Source: JBEVJK01 sp963791325
GTDB lineage: Bacteria > Pseudomonadota > Alphaproteobacteria > Rhizobiales > Rhizobiaceae
Direction: 5' to 3'
DNA: 64,000 nt
NCBI GenBank assembly: GCA_963791325.1
Contig: CAWBRU010000022.1
Location: forward strand, 124,001 to 188,000
Shown: one piece after another, positions 53,547-63,195 of the stretch
Layout of the letters: every line of letters starts with the position of its first letter
How positions within the stretch are numbered: position 1 is the stretch's first letter
Notes under the pieces: generated by a model
What the model saw: the letters and a program-made list of their open reading frames with translations, nothing else
Told to the model about the DNA's origin: nothing
The model's database searches: none
Made by a program: the position numbers and the translations under genes

Positions 53547-54695
53547 TCAAGCCCGTGCGCGCGGCGCTTGGCCTTCGGACCGCCGCGAACCGGCGATCGC
53601 AGCGCCCTCGATATCGAAAAGCTTCACCTGGTCTACCTGCCAGCCTACCGAGACCAGGGTGCCCGCGGGATAGTCAACGCCGCTCTCGGTCTCGACCTGA
53701 ACCGCGCTGCCGGCCGCCAGCAGAGCCTCGTCCCCCTCGGGGACACACACCACGAAATCGCTGCGTCCCATGCGTTCGACGAAGCTCACTCGCATCGGCA
53801 GCCGGTCCGGGCCTGGCGGCCCGAGCGTCAGCTCATGAGGCCTCGCGCCGACCATCACATCGGCCCCGTTGGCGAGCCCGGTCGGGAACGGCAGCCTCAC
53901 CGCAACCGGGACGGCGCTCTTCAGGTGGGCTGCACCATCCCGATGGACGGCACGGAAAAGGTTCATCGACGGGCTGCCGATGAACGTGGCCACGAAGCTG
54001 TTCTGCGGCGCACCGTAGACCCGGTCTGGCCGGTCCACTTGCTGCAGGACGCCGCTGTTCAGGATGGCGATCTCGGTCGACAGCGTCATCGCCTCGGACT
54101 GGTCGTGCGTCACATAGACGATGGTGATGCCGAGCTTCTGGTGGAGCCGGCCGAGCTCCAGGCGCATCGCCTCGCGCAGCTTGAGATCGAGGTTGGACAG
54201 CGGCTCGTCCATCAGGAAGACGCGCGGCTTGCGGATCAGCGCCCTGCCCAGGGCCACGCGCTGCCGCTCGCCGCCCGACAGCTGCGCCGGATACTTGGCA
54301 AGGTGGCGCTCGATGCCGAGCATGCCGGCGGTCTCCGACAGACGCCGCTCGACCTCGGCCGACGCCACGCGCCGGTTGAGGAGGTTGAAGGTGATGTTCT
54401 GGCGGACGGTCATGTGCGGGTAAAGCGCATAGTCCTGAAATACCATGGCAATGTCACGCGCGCGGGGCGGCGTGCCGAGCACGTCGACACCGCCGATGCC
54501 CACCTGGCCGGCGCTCGGCTGCTCGAAGCCGGCCAGAATGCGCAGGAGCGTGGTCTTGCCGCAGCCGCTCGGGCCCAAGATGGAGAAGAAGCTGCCCGGC
54601 TTGACGTCGAGCGACACGCCGGCGAGCGCCTTGCGGTCGGCCCCGGGATAGAGCTTGTCCAACTGTCGCACGGAGACCCCGGCCGATTGGCTCAT
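53547..54695 (-). CDS. ABC transporter ATPase, MalK/UgpC type (second importer)
   Basis: A 382-residue ATPase. It has GPSGCGKTT (Walker A), FQDYALYPHMTVRQN (Q-loop), LSGGERQRVALGRA (signature), RVFLMDEPLSNLD (Walker B) and VTHDQSEAMTL (switch), followed by the regulatory OB domain (IGSPSMNLFR, VGARPHELTL). The ATG at 54695 shares a base with the stop of the permease gene (TGATG). It energises the importer encoded upstream on the same strand. Confidence 0.9.
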   Translation of the reverse strand: MSQSAGVSVRQLDKLYPGADRKALAGVSLDVKPGSFFSILGPSGCGKTTLLRILAGFEQPSAGQVGIGGVDVLGTPPRARDIAMVFQDYALYPHMTVRQNITFNLLNRRVASAEVERRLSETAGMLGIERHLAKYPAQLSGGERQRVALGRALIRKPRVFLMDEPLSNLDLKLREAMRLELGRLHQKLGITIVYVTHDQSEAMTLSTEIAILNSGVLQQVDRPDRVYGAPQNSFVATFIGSPSMNLFRAVHRDGAAHLKSAVPVAVRLPFPTGLANGADVMVGARPHELTLGPPGPDRLPMRVSFVERMGRSDFVVCVPEGDEALLAAGSAVQVETESGVDYPAGTLVSVGWQVDQVKLFDIEGAAIAGSRRSEGQAPRARA

Positions 54696-55504
54696 CAACG
54701 GACCGCCCCCAGGCTGACACCGCGCACCATCTGGCGCTGGAGCAGGAAGACGATCGCCACCAGCGGCAGGAACGAGACGATCGCGCCGGCGGTGAGATAG
54801 CCCCAGTCGGTCTGGAACGGCGTGATGGTGCTGCCCAGCCGGACGGGCACCGTCACCCAGCGCTCCTTGGTCAGCAGGAATGCGAACAGGAACTCGTTCC
54901 AGGCGAACACGAAGGTAAAGATCGTGGTCACCGAGATGCCGCCGCGCGCGATCGGCACGATGAAGCGGAACAGGATCTGCATCGGGGTGGCACCATCGGC
55001 GGCCGCCGCCTCGTCGATCGAGCGCGGGATCTCGGCGAAGAAGCCGGTCAGCATCCAGATCGCGAAAGGCAGCGAGAACGAGACGTAGACGACGAGCATG
55101 CCGACATAGGTGTCGAGCAATCCGGAGCGGCTGAGCATCAGGTAGAACGGCACCACGATCGAGATCGGCGGCAGCATGCGCAGCGACAGGATCCACATGC
55201 CGAGCCGCTCGCGCCCGGCCATCGGCGATCGCGCCAGCGCGAAAGCGGCCAGGCAGGCGATGAACACCGAGACGAGGGTCGCGCTGCCGGCCAGGATCAG
55301 GCTGTTGACGAGCGAAGCGCCGAAGCCGCGGCCGGAAAACAGCGCGACGTAATTGTCGACGGTCGGGGTGAAGGCGAAGCTCGGCGACAGCGGTCCACCG
55401 GCGCCCGCCGGCTTCAGCGAGGTGATCAACGTCCACAGAATCGGAAAGATCCAGGCGAGGACGACGACCAGCAGCGGCACGAAGAGCAAACGCGACGTTC
55501 TCAC
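54695..55504 (-). CDS. ABC transporter permease, MalG type (second importer)
   Basis: A 269-residue inner-membrane protein with six predicted helices, beginning LFVPLLVVVLAWIFPILWTLI. The ATPase-contacting loop reads IPRSIDEAAAADGATPMQILF. It starts at a GTG at 55504 that overlaps the stop of the preceding permease gene (GTGA). A long open frame upstream in the same phase is a shadow of the MalF-type gene. Confidence 0.88.
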   Translation of the reverse strand: MRTSRLLFVPLLVVVLAWIFPILWTLITSLKPAGAGGPLSPSFAFTPTVDNYVALFSGRGFGASLVNSLILAGSATLVSVFIACLAAFALARSPMAGRERLGMWILSLRMLPPISIVVPFYLMLSRSGLLDTYVGMLVVYVSFSLPFAIWMLTGFFAEIPRSIDEAAAADGATPMQILFRFIVPIARGGISVTTIFTFVFAWNEFLFAFLLTKERWVTVPVRLGSTITPFQTDWGYLTAGAIVSFLPLVAIVFLLQRQMVRGVSLGAVR

Positions 55505-56457
55505 CGCTGCTGCCCTCCGGCGATGGCGCCGTCTCTCGATATCACCCACAGCAGCGCCGAGATGATCACCGAGACCATCACCAACAGCACGATCGAGGCG
55601 GCCGCGGCATCGCCCATCTGGAAATTGACGAAGGCGGTCTCCCAGATCATCACCGGCAAGGTGTAGGTGGCGTCTCCCGGACCGCCTTGCGTGGTCGCCA
55701 CGATGGTCTCGAAAGCGCGCAGCAGGTCGATTGCCCTGAGCAGCAGCACGATGACAAGGACCCGTTTCAGGATCGGGATGGTGATGAAGACCAGCGTGCG
55801 CAGCGCCCCGGCGCCGTCGAGTTCGGCTGCTTCGTAAAGATTGCGCGGCACCGCATACATTCCCGACAGCAGGATCAGGAACACGAACGGCGTCCACTGC
55901 CAGGCATCGATCAGCGCCACGGAGAGAAGCGCGATCGAGGGATCTGACAGCCAGCCGACACGCGGCAGGCCGAGCGCCGTCAGCCCGGCGTTGAGCACGC
56001 CGAAATCCGGCTGATACATGAAGCGCCACATGACCGCTGCGACCACCGGCGCGACCAGGATCGGCGTGGTCAGCAGCGTGCGCACCAGCCCCATCCCGGG
56101 CAGGTCGCGCAAGCGGAAGACCCAGGCCGCAAGCAGGAAGCCGACCACCATCTCGACCGACAGCGCGATGGCGGCGAAGGAGAGCATCCGGCCGATCGCG
56201 GTGTGGAACCGGCTCGAGCGGAACAGGTAGTAAAAATTGTCCCAGCCGACGAACTGAGCCGGACTGACCTGGAACAGGTTCTGGCGATAGAGCGCGGTCG
56301 ATACCAGGAAGATCATCGGCACGATGACCACGGCGAGCAGGAACAGCACCGCCGGGGCGACCATCAGCCACGGCCACCATCTGTCGGCCGCCGACGGCAC
56401 CGCCGCCGCGGCCGTGGCGACTCCGTCGGCTTGGGCCATGGCGGTCTTGCGGGCCAT
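55501..56457 (-). CDS. ABC transporter permease, MalF type (second importer)
   Basis: A 318-residue inner-membrane protein. Six helices follow a cytoplasmic tail; the first is WLMVAPAVLFLLAVVIVPMIF. The ATPase-contacting loop is VPRNLYEAAELDGAGALRTLV. The ATG at 56457 is chosen, because earlier codons overlap the binding-protein gene less plausibly. It is 44 bases after the binding-protein gene. Confidence 0.88.
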   Translation of the reverse strand: MARKTAMAQADGVATAAAAVPSAADRWWPWLMVAPAVLFLLAVVIVPMIFLVSTALYRQNLFQVSPAQFVGWDNFYYLFRSSRFHTAIGRMLSFAAIALSVEMVVGFLLAAWVFRLRDLPGMGLVRTLLTTPILVAPVVAAVMWRFMYQPDFGVLNAGLTALGLPRVGWLSDPSIALLSVALIDAWQWTPFVFLILLSGMYAVPRNLYEAAELDGAGALRTLVFITIPILKRVLVIVLLLRAIDLLRAFETIVATTQGGPGDATYTLPVMIWETAFVNFQMGDAAAASIVLLVMVSVIISALLWVISRDGAIAGGQQR

Positions 56458-56501
56458 GCTGCCGGTTGCCAAGTTCAAGGGCTCCAGGGTTGCTCCAGAG
56501 G

Positions 56502-57854
56502 TCAGATATAGCCGGCGCGCTCGAACAAGACCGTCGCGTCCTCCTGCATGCCTTGGCACGCCTCTTCAGGCGCCCGCGCCCCGGTCGCGACATCGCCGGC
56601 ATGCTGGGTGATTAGCTGGAAGAACTCCGGCCCTTCCGGGAACTGCGCTAGATGATGGCCGTTGGCGATGCCGAGCGCGATCGATTTGAACACCTGGTAT
56701 TCCGGCTTCTCGCCCCAGCTGTTGAGCAGCTCGACATTGGACGGCTGGCCGCCGCCTTTGATGAAGGTCTCTGCATTGTCCTTGCTCACCACGAATTTGG
56801 CGAAGTCGAAGGCGAGCTGGGGATCTTTCGCCGCCTTGGGGATGGCCAGGCCAAAGCCGCCCTTCATGCCGGTGCGGCCGGCATCTGTGTTCTTGCCGCC
56901 TAGCGGGAAGTCGCGCGACATCAGCTTGGTCGCGGTGTTGGGGTTTTCCTTCGGGTTCTGCAGCAGCATCAGCCCCGACCACATGTTCTGCTGATGGCAG
57001 ACGTCGTTCTTGAAGGCTTCCGCGTTCTCGAATTCCTGGGCATTGACGGAAGCCGGGTTCCACACCTGCGCGAGGTCGCGCAGCATTGTCATCGTGGCGA
57101 TGTTTTCAGGCGAATCGAGCAGCAGCTTGCCGGAACCCTTGTCCTTGTAGATGCGGCCGAAATTGCCGGGCTCGTCGTTGTCGTACCATTTGCCGCCGAA
57201 ACCATGCATCATCCCGGTATAGGTCATGCCGAGGAACCACGCGTTGCGCGCCGCGCACGTCATGTAGCCGGCATTGGGCTTCTTCTCGTTGAGCTTCTTG
57301 GCGTTCTCCAGGATCACCTCGAAGGTTTTCGGCTCGGGCAATCCCTGGTCGGCAAAGACGTCGGTGCGCCACCAGGTCATCATGCAGTTGGCGTCGTGCA
57401 CGACCGAATAGGGTACGCCGTCCCAAGACCAGCTGCCGCGATAGAATTCCGGCACCCCGGCGACGTAGTAGTCGCGCCAGGCCGGATCTGCGTCGAACAG
57501 CTCCTGCAGGCCGAGCAGCTTGGGGTGGGATTGGCCGATCAGCACGGGATCGAACAGATGAAGGTCGAAATCCGCCGAGTCTTCGGCGAGGCTCGTGCCG
57601 ATCCGTTGATAGTGCTCCGCATAGGGCGAGACCAAGATATCGATCTCGACGCCGGGATGAGCCGCCTTGTAGGCTTCCGCGCTGGCCTTCAGCGCGCCTT
57701 CCCAGCGCGGGCCGGGCATGGTGGTGACGACCAGCTTCTTGTCGGCCGCAAGTGCCGGCATGGCCAGTAGTCCGGCGCTCGCGGCAAGTCCGGCACCCGT
57801 TTTCAGCAGTTGACGTCGCGTCAGTGCAAGTACCGTTCGGGAGGGCAATGTCAT
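56502..57854 (-). CDS. ABC transporter substrate-binding protein with twin-arginine signal
   Basis: A 450-residue periplasmic binding protein (SBP_bac_1 class). The N-terminus has the twin-arginine sequence LTRRQLLKTGAGLAASAGLL followed by MPALA, so it may be exported folded by Tat. The mature part begins KKLVVTTMPGPRWEGALK and has FDLHLFDPVLIGQSH, YRGSWSWDGVPYSVVHDAN and GGFGLAIPKAAKDPQLAFDF. It is the first gene of the minus-strand operon and diverges from the aldehyde dehydrogenase gene. Its ligand is unknown; the downstream genes suggest an amide or lactam. Confidence 0.9.
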   Translation of the reverse strand: MTLPSRTVLALTRRQLLKTGAGLAASAGLLAMPALAADKKLVVTTMPGPRWEGALKASAEAYKAAHPGVEIDILVSPYAEHYQRIGTSLAEDSADFDLHLFDPVLIGQSHPKLLGLQELFDADPAWRDYYVAGVPEFYRGSWSWDGVPYSVVHDANCMMTWWRTDVFADQGLPEPKTFEVILENAKKLNEKKPNAGYMTCAARNAWFLGMTYTGMMHGFGGKWYDNDEPGNFGRIYKDKGSGKLLLDSPENIATMTMLRDLAQVWNPASVNAQEFENAEAFKNDVCHQQNMWSGLMLLQNPKENPNTATKLMSRDFPLGGKNTDAGRTGMKGGFGLAIPKAAKDPQLAFDFAKFVVSKDNAETFIKGGGQPSNVELLNSWGEKPEYQVFKSIALGIANGHHLAQFPEGPEFFQLITQHAGDVATGARAPEEACQGMQEDATVLFERAGYI

Positions 57855-58043
57855 CCTGGTTCCCCGTGCAAAACCAAAAGATTTTGTTCTTTTCTCTAAT
57901 CGAACTATGGGCAGCGCTGTTTGCCTTGTCAATGGTTTCTCGGGGCTGCCCGGGATGGCATCGGATCGAGTGGTTCGGACGCCGGTGCAGGGAGCTTGCC
58001 TGAGGTTGCGCGTCGACCGCCGGTGGCTCCCATGCCCCGCCTA

Positions 58044-58087
58044 TTGACAGGGCCGTACGGCGATTTTATCAAAGAAAAAGACTTTTT
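58044..58087 (+). promoter_or_regulatory. Candidate promoter and palindrome before the aldehyde dehydrogenase
   Basis: TTGACA at 58044-58049 and TTATCA at 58066-58071 (16 bases apart) resemble a sigma-70 promoter reading right. AAAAAG-A-CTTTTT at 58075-58087 is a perfect palindrome just behind it and could be a repressor site. The whole 57855-58106 gap is AT-rich against its surroundings and serves both divergent operons. Confidence 0.35.
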
Positions 58088-58106
58088 AATTTTTGTGAGG
58101 ACAGCC

Positions 58107-59606
58107 GTGCCGCCCGCCACGCCCGCCGCCGAAGTGCGGTTTCAGCATCGGATCGGAGGCGCCTCGGCCGAAAGCGCCGACAAAAGCACCTTCGAAACCG
58201 AGAACCCGACGACCGGACGCGTTTGGGGACAATTCGCCCTCGGGCGGCCGGCCGATGTCGACCGCGCGGTAGAAGCGGCGACGGCGGCCTTCGCAGAATG
58301 GCGCAAGATGTCGCCGACCCGGCGCGGGCGCCTGATGATGCGCTGGGCCGACGCGATCGCCGACAATGCCGAGACGATCGGCCGGCTGGAGGCGATGCAG
58401 AACGGCAAACTGCTCAACGAACTCGTCCTTCAGGCCCGCATCGTGCCGGACTGGCTCTACTACTACGGCGGCCTGGCCGACAAGGTCGAGGGTCGGGTGA
58501 TCCCGCTCGATCGCGGCTCGGTGCTCAATTACACGCTGCGCGAGCCGCTTGGCGTGGTCGGCGTGGTGATGCCTTGGAACTCGCCGCTGTTTCTGGCGAT
58601 CATGGCGATCGCGCCGGCGCTGGCGGCCGGCAACACGGTCGTGGTGAAACCTTCGGAGGTGACGCCGGCCTCGGTGATCGAGGCGGTGCGGCTGGCCGAG
58701 GAGGTCGCCGGCATCCCCAAAGGCGTGCTCAACGTGGTCACCGGCGACCGGGCCACATCCGAGGCGCTGGTCAACCATGACGGTGTCGCCAAGATCGCCT
58801 TTACCGGAGGCGTGGAGGCCGGACGCGCCGTGGCGGTCGCCACCGCTCGCCGGCTCGCCCACGTCACGCTGGAACTTGGCGGCAAGAGCGCCAACATCGT
58901 GTTCGACGATGCCGACCTGAAGCAGGCGGAGGCCGGGCTGCTCGCCGGCATTTTTGCCGCCGCCGGCCAGACCTGCGTCGCCGGATCGCGCGCGCTGGTC
59001 CAGCGCAAGCTTCACGATCAGGCGCTCGACATGCTGGCCAAGCGGGCGGCTGCGATCAAGATCGGCGACCCTCTCGACGCGGCCACGCAAATGGGGCCGG
59101 TCGCCACCCGTGCGCAGCTCGCCAAGGACGAGAGCATGGTGGCCAAAGCGGTGGCCGAAGGCGCCGAGGTGGTCTATGGCGGCGTCCGTGCCAACCCCGC
59201 CGGGCTGCCCGACGGCTTCTTCTTCGCGCCGACGATCCTGACCAACGTCAAGCCGCAATCCTTCATTGCCCAGAACGAGGTCTTTGGCCCGGTGCTGTCG
59301 GTCATTCCCTTCGACGACGAGGAGGAGGCGGTGGCGCTCGCCAACGGCACGCCGTTCGGCCTCGCCGCCGGCGTCTGGACGCTGGACATTCGCCGCGCCC
59401 ATCGCATGGCGCGCAAGCTGCAGGCCGGAACGGTGTGGATCAACATGTATCGCGGGATGACCTTCAACTCGCCGTTCGGCGGCTTCAAGCAGAGCGGCAT
59501 CGGCCGTCAGAACGGCATCGAGGCGATCGACCAGTACCTGCAGACCAAGAGCGTCTGGTGCGAGCTCGACGAGTCCGTCCAGGACCCGTTCGTCATGCGA
59601 TCCTGA
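58107..59606 (+). CDS. Aldehyde dehydrogenase family protein
   Basis: A 499-residue NAD(P)-dependent aldehyde dehydrogenase. It shows VVGVVMPWNSPLFLAIMAIA, VVKPSEVTPAS, IAFTGGVEAGR, the catalytic Glu256 (LELGGKS) and nucleophile Cys290 (AAAGQTCVAGS), and the C-terminal FGGFKQSGIGRQNG. It oxidises an aldehyde to an acid, perhaps a semialdehyde made by the aminotransferase encoded next. GTGAGGA is 6-12 bases before the GTG at 58107, so a longer open frame from 57921 is not used. Confidence 0.93.
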   Translation: MPPATPAAEVRFQHRIGGASAESADKSTFETENPTTGRVWGQFALGRPADVDRAVEAATAAFAEWRKMSPTRRGRLMMRWADAIADNAETIGRLEAMQNGKLLNELVLQARIVPDWLYYYGGLADKVEGRVIPLDRGSVLNYTLREPLGVVGVVMPWNSPLFLAIMAIAPALAAGNTVVVKPSEVTPASVIEAVRLAEEVAGIPKGVLNVVTGDRATSEALVNHDGVAKIAFTGGVEAGRAVAVATARRLAHVTLELGGKSANIVFDDADLKQAEAGLLAGIFAAAGQTCVAGSRALVQRKLHDQALDMLAKRAAAIKIGDPLDAATQMGPVATRAQLAKDESMVAKAVAEGAEVVYGGVRANPAGLPDGFFFAPTILTNVKPQSFIAQNEVFGPVLSVIPFDDEEEAVALANGTPFGLAAGVWTLDIRRAHRMARKLQAGTVWINMYRGMTFNSPFGGFKQSGIGRQNGIEAIDQYLQTKSVWCELDESVQDPFVMRS

Positions 59607-59659
59607 CCCCTCCATTTTTCCAGCAACGTCCAGTCCGAAATCAAGCCCGAGCGTCGCTC

Positions 59660-61009
59660 ATGCAAAATGACCCAGGCCTCTCCAACCGCGCTGCGGCGAA
59701 ACGGTATGTCCGGCACTTCCTCGCCGATTTCGCTGCCCTCGACCGCGAATATCCCGACGATTATCCGAAGATGATCGTCTCCGGCGAAGGCGCCTATGTG
59801 TTCGACGAAGACGGCCACCGCCTGCTCGACGCCGGCAGCCATCTCGGTGCCTGTCAGATCGGCCATGGGCGCAAGGAAGTTGCCGCCCGCATCGCCGAGC
59901 AAGTCGCCAAGCTGGAGTTCATCGCGCTTGACGCCGGCATTTCGCACATCTACGTGGCCGAGCTCGCCGAACGGCTGGCGCCGCTGGTCGCCTGCGACGA
60001 GCCGATCTTCTCCTTCACCAACAGCGGCAGCGAATCCAACGAGCTGGCCTTCAAGATCGCGCGCACCTATCACGCCCGCCGCGCCGCGCCGGAGCGCACC
60101 AAGATCATCTCGCGCATCGGTTCCTACCATGGCTCGACCATCGCCACCTCGGCGGCGACCGGGGTCGCGGCCTTCAAGAACGGCTTCGGGCCGCTGGCGG
60201 CCGACTTCCTCCAGGCGCCTGCACCGTTCCCCGGCGGCGACACGCCGGGCCGCGACCGCGACAGCTGGTGGCGACAGTCGCTCCGCGACACCGAAGCGTT
60301 GATCGAGCGGGAAGGACCGGCGACCGTCGCCGCGATCATCGCCGAGCCGATAGCGATCCCGCAGGCCGTCAAGATCCCCACCGCCGAGTATTTCTCGGGG
60401 CTGCGCGACATCTGCGATCGGCATGGCCTGCTGCTCATCGTCGACGAGGTGGTGTGCGGCTTCGGGCGCACCGGCAAGATGTTCGGCGCCGAGCACTTCG
60501 GCGTTCGCGGCGACATCGTCACCTACGCCAAGGGCCTGACCAGCGGCTATGTCCCGATGGGCGCGGTGGCCGTCTCCGGCCGGGTCAACGAGGTGTTCAG
60601 GGCCGCGCCGCTGCTCCACCTCAACACCTATGCCGGCCACCCGGTTGCCTGCGCGGCCGCTATGGCCGCGCTCGACATCCTCGAGCGCGAGAGGCTGACC
60701 GAGAACGCCGCCGCCATGCAGCCGCTGCTGCGCGACGAGCTCGAACGCATGCGCCAGGCCGTGCCGCGCATCCGCGAGATCTCGGTGATCGGGCTGTTGT
60801 CCAGCGTGGTCTCCGACATCTCGGACCTGCCCGATCCCGACGCGGCGGTGCGCAAGATGCGCAAGAATTGCTATGATGCCGGACTGCTCGTCCGCGTCGC
60901 CCGCGACGGCGCCAATCTCAGCGCCCATTTCTACCCGCCGCTGATGGTCGACCGCACCGATATCGAAAACGGCGTGCGCGGGCTTGAAATCGCCCTGCGC
61001 TCCCTCTGA
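59660..61009 (+). CDS. Class III aminotransferase (PLP-dependent)
   Basis: A 449-residue fold-type I aminotransferase. It shows DEDGHRLLDAGSHLGACQIGHG, FTNSGSESNELAFKIARTYH (quoted from one block), GSYHGSTIATSAATG, LIVDEVVCGFGRTG (Asp262) and TYAKGLTSGYVPMGAVAV with the PLP lysine Lys291. The group includes omega-amino acid:pyruvate aminotransferases and glutamate-1-semialdehyde aminomutase; here the setting favours a catabolic amine or omega-amino acid. It follows the dehydrogenase gene by 53 bases. Confidence 0.92.
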   Translation: MQNDPGLSNRAAAKRYVRHFLADFAALDREYPDDYPKMIVSGEGAYVFDEDGHRLLDAGSHLGACQIGHGRKEVAARIAEQVAKLEFIALDAGISHIYVAELAERLAPLVACDEPIFSFTNSGSESNELAFKIARTYHARRAAPERTKIISRIGSYHGSTIATSAATGVAAFKNGFGPLAADFLQAPAPFPGGDTPGRDRDSWWRQSLRDTEALIEREGPATVAAIIAEPIAIPQAVKIPTAEYFSGLRDICDRHGLLLIVDEVVCGFGRTGKMFGAEHFGVRGDIVTYAKGLTSGYVPMGAVAVSGRVNEVFRAAPLLHLNTYAGHPVACAAAMAALDILERERLTENAAAMQPLLRDELERMRQAVPRIREISVIGLLSSVVSDISDLPDPDAAVRKMRKNCYDAGLLVRVARDGANLSAHFYPPLMVDRTDIENGVRGLEIALRSL

Positions 61010-61031
61010 AACGCTGAGGAGCGCCCAACAC

Positions 61032-62198
61032 ATGCGGATCGTCGACATCCGGGAAGTCGCTCTGCCGCTCTCGGCGAACATCCAGAACTCGGTGGTCAAC
61101 TTCGCCGAGCACACCGTCTCGCTCGTAGCTCTGGTCAGCGACGTCGTGCGCCATGGCAAGCCGGTCGTCGGCGTGGCGTTCGATTCGATCGGCCGCTACG
61201 CGCAGAGCGGGCTGATGCGGGAGCGCTTCATCCGCCGGCTGGCGGCGGCCAAGCCTGAGGAACTGCTGGCCGCAGCGGGGAACTCCTTCGATCCCGAGAA
61301 GGCGGTCAAGGTGATGATGCGCAACGAAAAGCCCGGCGGCCACGGCGACCGCGCGCATGCCGTTGCGGCGCTCGAGCTCGCCTTCTGGGACTTGAATGCC
61401 AAGCTGCGCGACGAGCCGGCCTGGCGCACGATCGCAAGCCGCTACGGCATCGAGCCGTCGGCGAGCATGCCGGTCTACGCGGCCGGCGGCTACTATTATC
61501 CCGAGGACAACCTCGGCCGTCTTCAGGACGAGATGCGGCGCTATGCCGACATGGGCTATGCCAAGTTCAAGATGAAGATCGGCGGTGCCCCGCTCGGCGA
61601 GGATCTCGAACGCATCGAGGCGGCGCTGGCGGTGATCGGCAATGCCGACGACCTCGCCGTCGACGCCAATGGCCGCTTCGACATCGCCACCGCGACCAGC
61701 TACGCCACGGCCATGGCGCCATTCGGCCTACGCTGGTACGAGGAGCCGGGCGACCCGCTCGACTACCGGCTGATGGCTGAACTGGCGGACGCCTATCCGC
61801 ACCGCCTGGCGACCGGCGAGAACCTGTTTTCGCGCCAGGACGCCGACAATCTCGCGCGCTTCGGCGGCATGCGCAAAGGCAAGGACCTGTTCCAGATGGA
61901 TCCGGCGCTGAGCTACGGGCTCGGCGAATTCCAGCGTATGATCGCCTCGCTGGAAGACCAGGGCTTTGCGCGCAGCGAAGTCTATCCGCACGGCGGCCAC
62001 ATGATCGCCCTTCACATCGTGATGGGGCTGAGGCTCGGCGGGTCGGAGGCCTATCCCGGCGTGTTCGCGCCGGTCGGCGGCTATGCCGAGGAATGCACCG
62101 TTGCCGACGGCGGCGTGCAGCCCGGATCAGCGGCCGGCTTCGGCCTCGAGGCGAAGGCGGACCTGGCGCCCCACATCGCCAGGCTGGTCGCCGGCTGA
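61032..62198 (+). CDS. Enolase-superfamily dehydratase, D-tartrate-dehydratase-like
   Basis: A 388-residue protein very close, by my memory, to the Bradyrhizobium D-tartrate dehydratase (TarD, 389 residues). Shared blocks are SIGRYAQSGLMRERF, RNEKPGGHGDR (Lys100), YAAGGYYYPED, KFKMKIGGAPLGED (Lys180, Lys182), LAVDANGRFD (Asp211), WYEEPGDPLDY (Glu237), ATGENLFSRQD (Glu263) and YPHGGHM (His320). All lie two residues before their TarD counterparts (Lys102, Lys184, Asp213, Glu239, Glu265, His322). It removes water from an alpha,beta-dihydroxy acid. The gene ends the plus-strand operon, 22 bases after the aminotransferase. Confidence 0.9.
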   Translation: MRIVDIREVALPLSANIQNSVVNFAEHTVSLVALVSDVVRHGKPVVGVAFDSIGRYAQSGLMRERFIRRLAAAKPEELLAAAGNSFDPEKAVKVMMRNEKPGGHGDRAHAVAALELAFWDLNAKLRDEPAWRTIASRYGIEPSASMPVYAAGGYYYPEDNLGRLQDEMRRYADMGYAKFKMKIGGAPLGEDLERIEAALAVIGNADDLAVDANGRFDIATATSYATAMAPFGLRWYEEPGDPLDYRLMAELADAYPHRLATGENLFSRQDADNLARFGGMRKGKDLFQMDPALSYGLGEFQRMIASLEDQGFARSEVYPHGGHMIALHIVMGLRLGGSEAYPGVFAPVGGYAEECTVADGGVQPGSAAGFGLEAKADLAPHIARLVAG

Positions 62199-62214
62199 AC
62201 CGGAGAGCCGCTCG

Positions 62215-63195
62215 TCAGATCACCTGATGGAGGAGCGCCGCTCCGGCGCGCAGCCGTCGGCAATTCTCGACCGCGACAGCGAGGCTGCGCTCGAATGTCT
62301 CCCGCGTCAGCCAGGCAATGTGCGGGCTGGCAACCACGTTGGGATGGGCAACCAGCGGGCTCTCGGCAGGCGCAGGCTCGGTGGCGAAGACGTCGAGCCC
62401 CGCTGCCGCGATACGGCCGCTCGCCAGGCCGGCGAGCAGCGCCGCCTCGTCGATCAGCCCGCCTCGCGCGACGTTGACCACGATCGCCCCCGGTTTGAGC
62501 GCCGCCAGCGCCGCTGCGTCGAGAAAGCCGCGGGTGGCGGCGTCGAGCGGCACGTGGAGCGAGACGATGTCGGCGCGCCTGAGCAGCTCCTGCTTGTCGA
62601 CGAAGGCATAGCGGATTTCGGGATAGCGGCGCCGGCCGGTGTAGATGATTTCCGCGCCCAAGGCCGCAAGGATCGGAGCCAGAATTCGCGGCACGGCGCC
62701 GAACCCCACCAGTCCCACCGTCCTGCCGCCGAGCTCGGCGAGGCCCTGCTGCCATTCGCGCGGCCAGCTCCATCCTTGACCCTGGCGCATCAGCCGATCG
62801 AAGCCCGTTAGCCGGCGCAGGCAGGCCAAGATCAGCAGCAAGGTCTGCTCCGCCACCGCGCGGCTGTTGGTGCCCGGCATGTTGCAGACCGCGATGCCGC
62901 GGGCGCGTGCGGCCTCCAGGTCGATGGTGTTGACGCCGACGCCGATCTTCTGGATCATCCTGAGCCGTGGTGCCTGACCCATGTGCTCGGCCGTGACCGG
63001 CCTCAGCACATGCCAGAGGACCTCGGTCGCCGGAAGCGCGGCGAGGTAGGCCCGGTCGTCCATTTCGCTGGCCCAGCCGACGTGCAGCCCCTCCGCTGCG
63101 AGCCCGGCGACACGTGCCTCGAGCCAGGGTGCGCCGTCGAAGCGCAGCAGCACCTCCAGATTGCCCGGCGCGGATCCGCCTTCGGCCGCCGTCAT
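62215..63195 (-). CDS. D-2-hydroxyacid dehydrogenase
   Basis: A 326-residue NAD(P)-dependent dehydrogenase of the D-isomer family. It shows MIQKIGVGVNTIDLEAARARG, MPGTNSRAVAEQTLLLIL, the coenzyme loop VGLVGFGAVPRILAPIL, catalytic Arg in VVNVARGGLIDEAAL, and the C-terminal ASPHIAWLT with the catalytic His. The usual third glycine of GxGxxG is replaced by proline (GFGAVP). It may reduce a 2-keto acid or oxidise a 2-hydroxy acid made by the TarD-like enzyme. Its start overlaps the stop of the GntR gene by 4 bases. Confidence 0.9.
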   Translation of the reverse strand: MTAAEGGSAPGNLEVLLRFDGAPWLEARVAGLAAEGLHVGWASEMDDRAYLAALPATEVLWHVLRPVTAEHMGQAPRLRMIQKIGVGVNTIDLEAARARGIAVCNMPGTNSRAVAEQTLLLILACLRRLTGFDRLMRQGQGWSWPREWQQGLAELGGRTVGLVGFGAVPRILAPILAALGAEIIYTGRRRYPEIRYAFVDKQELLRRADIVSLHVPLDAATRGFLDAAALAALKPGAIVVNVARGGLIDEAALLAGLASGRIAAAGLDVFATEPAPAESPLVAHPNVVASPHIAWLTRETFERSLAVAVENCRRLRAGAALLHQVI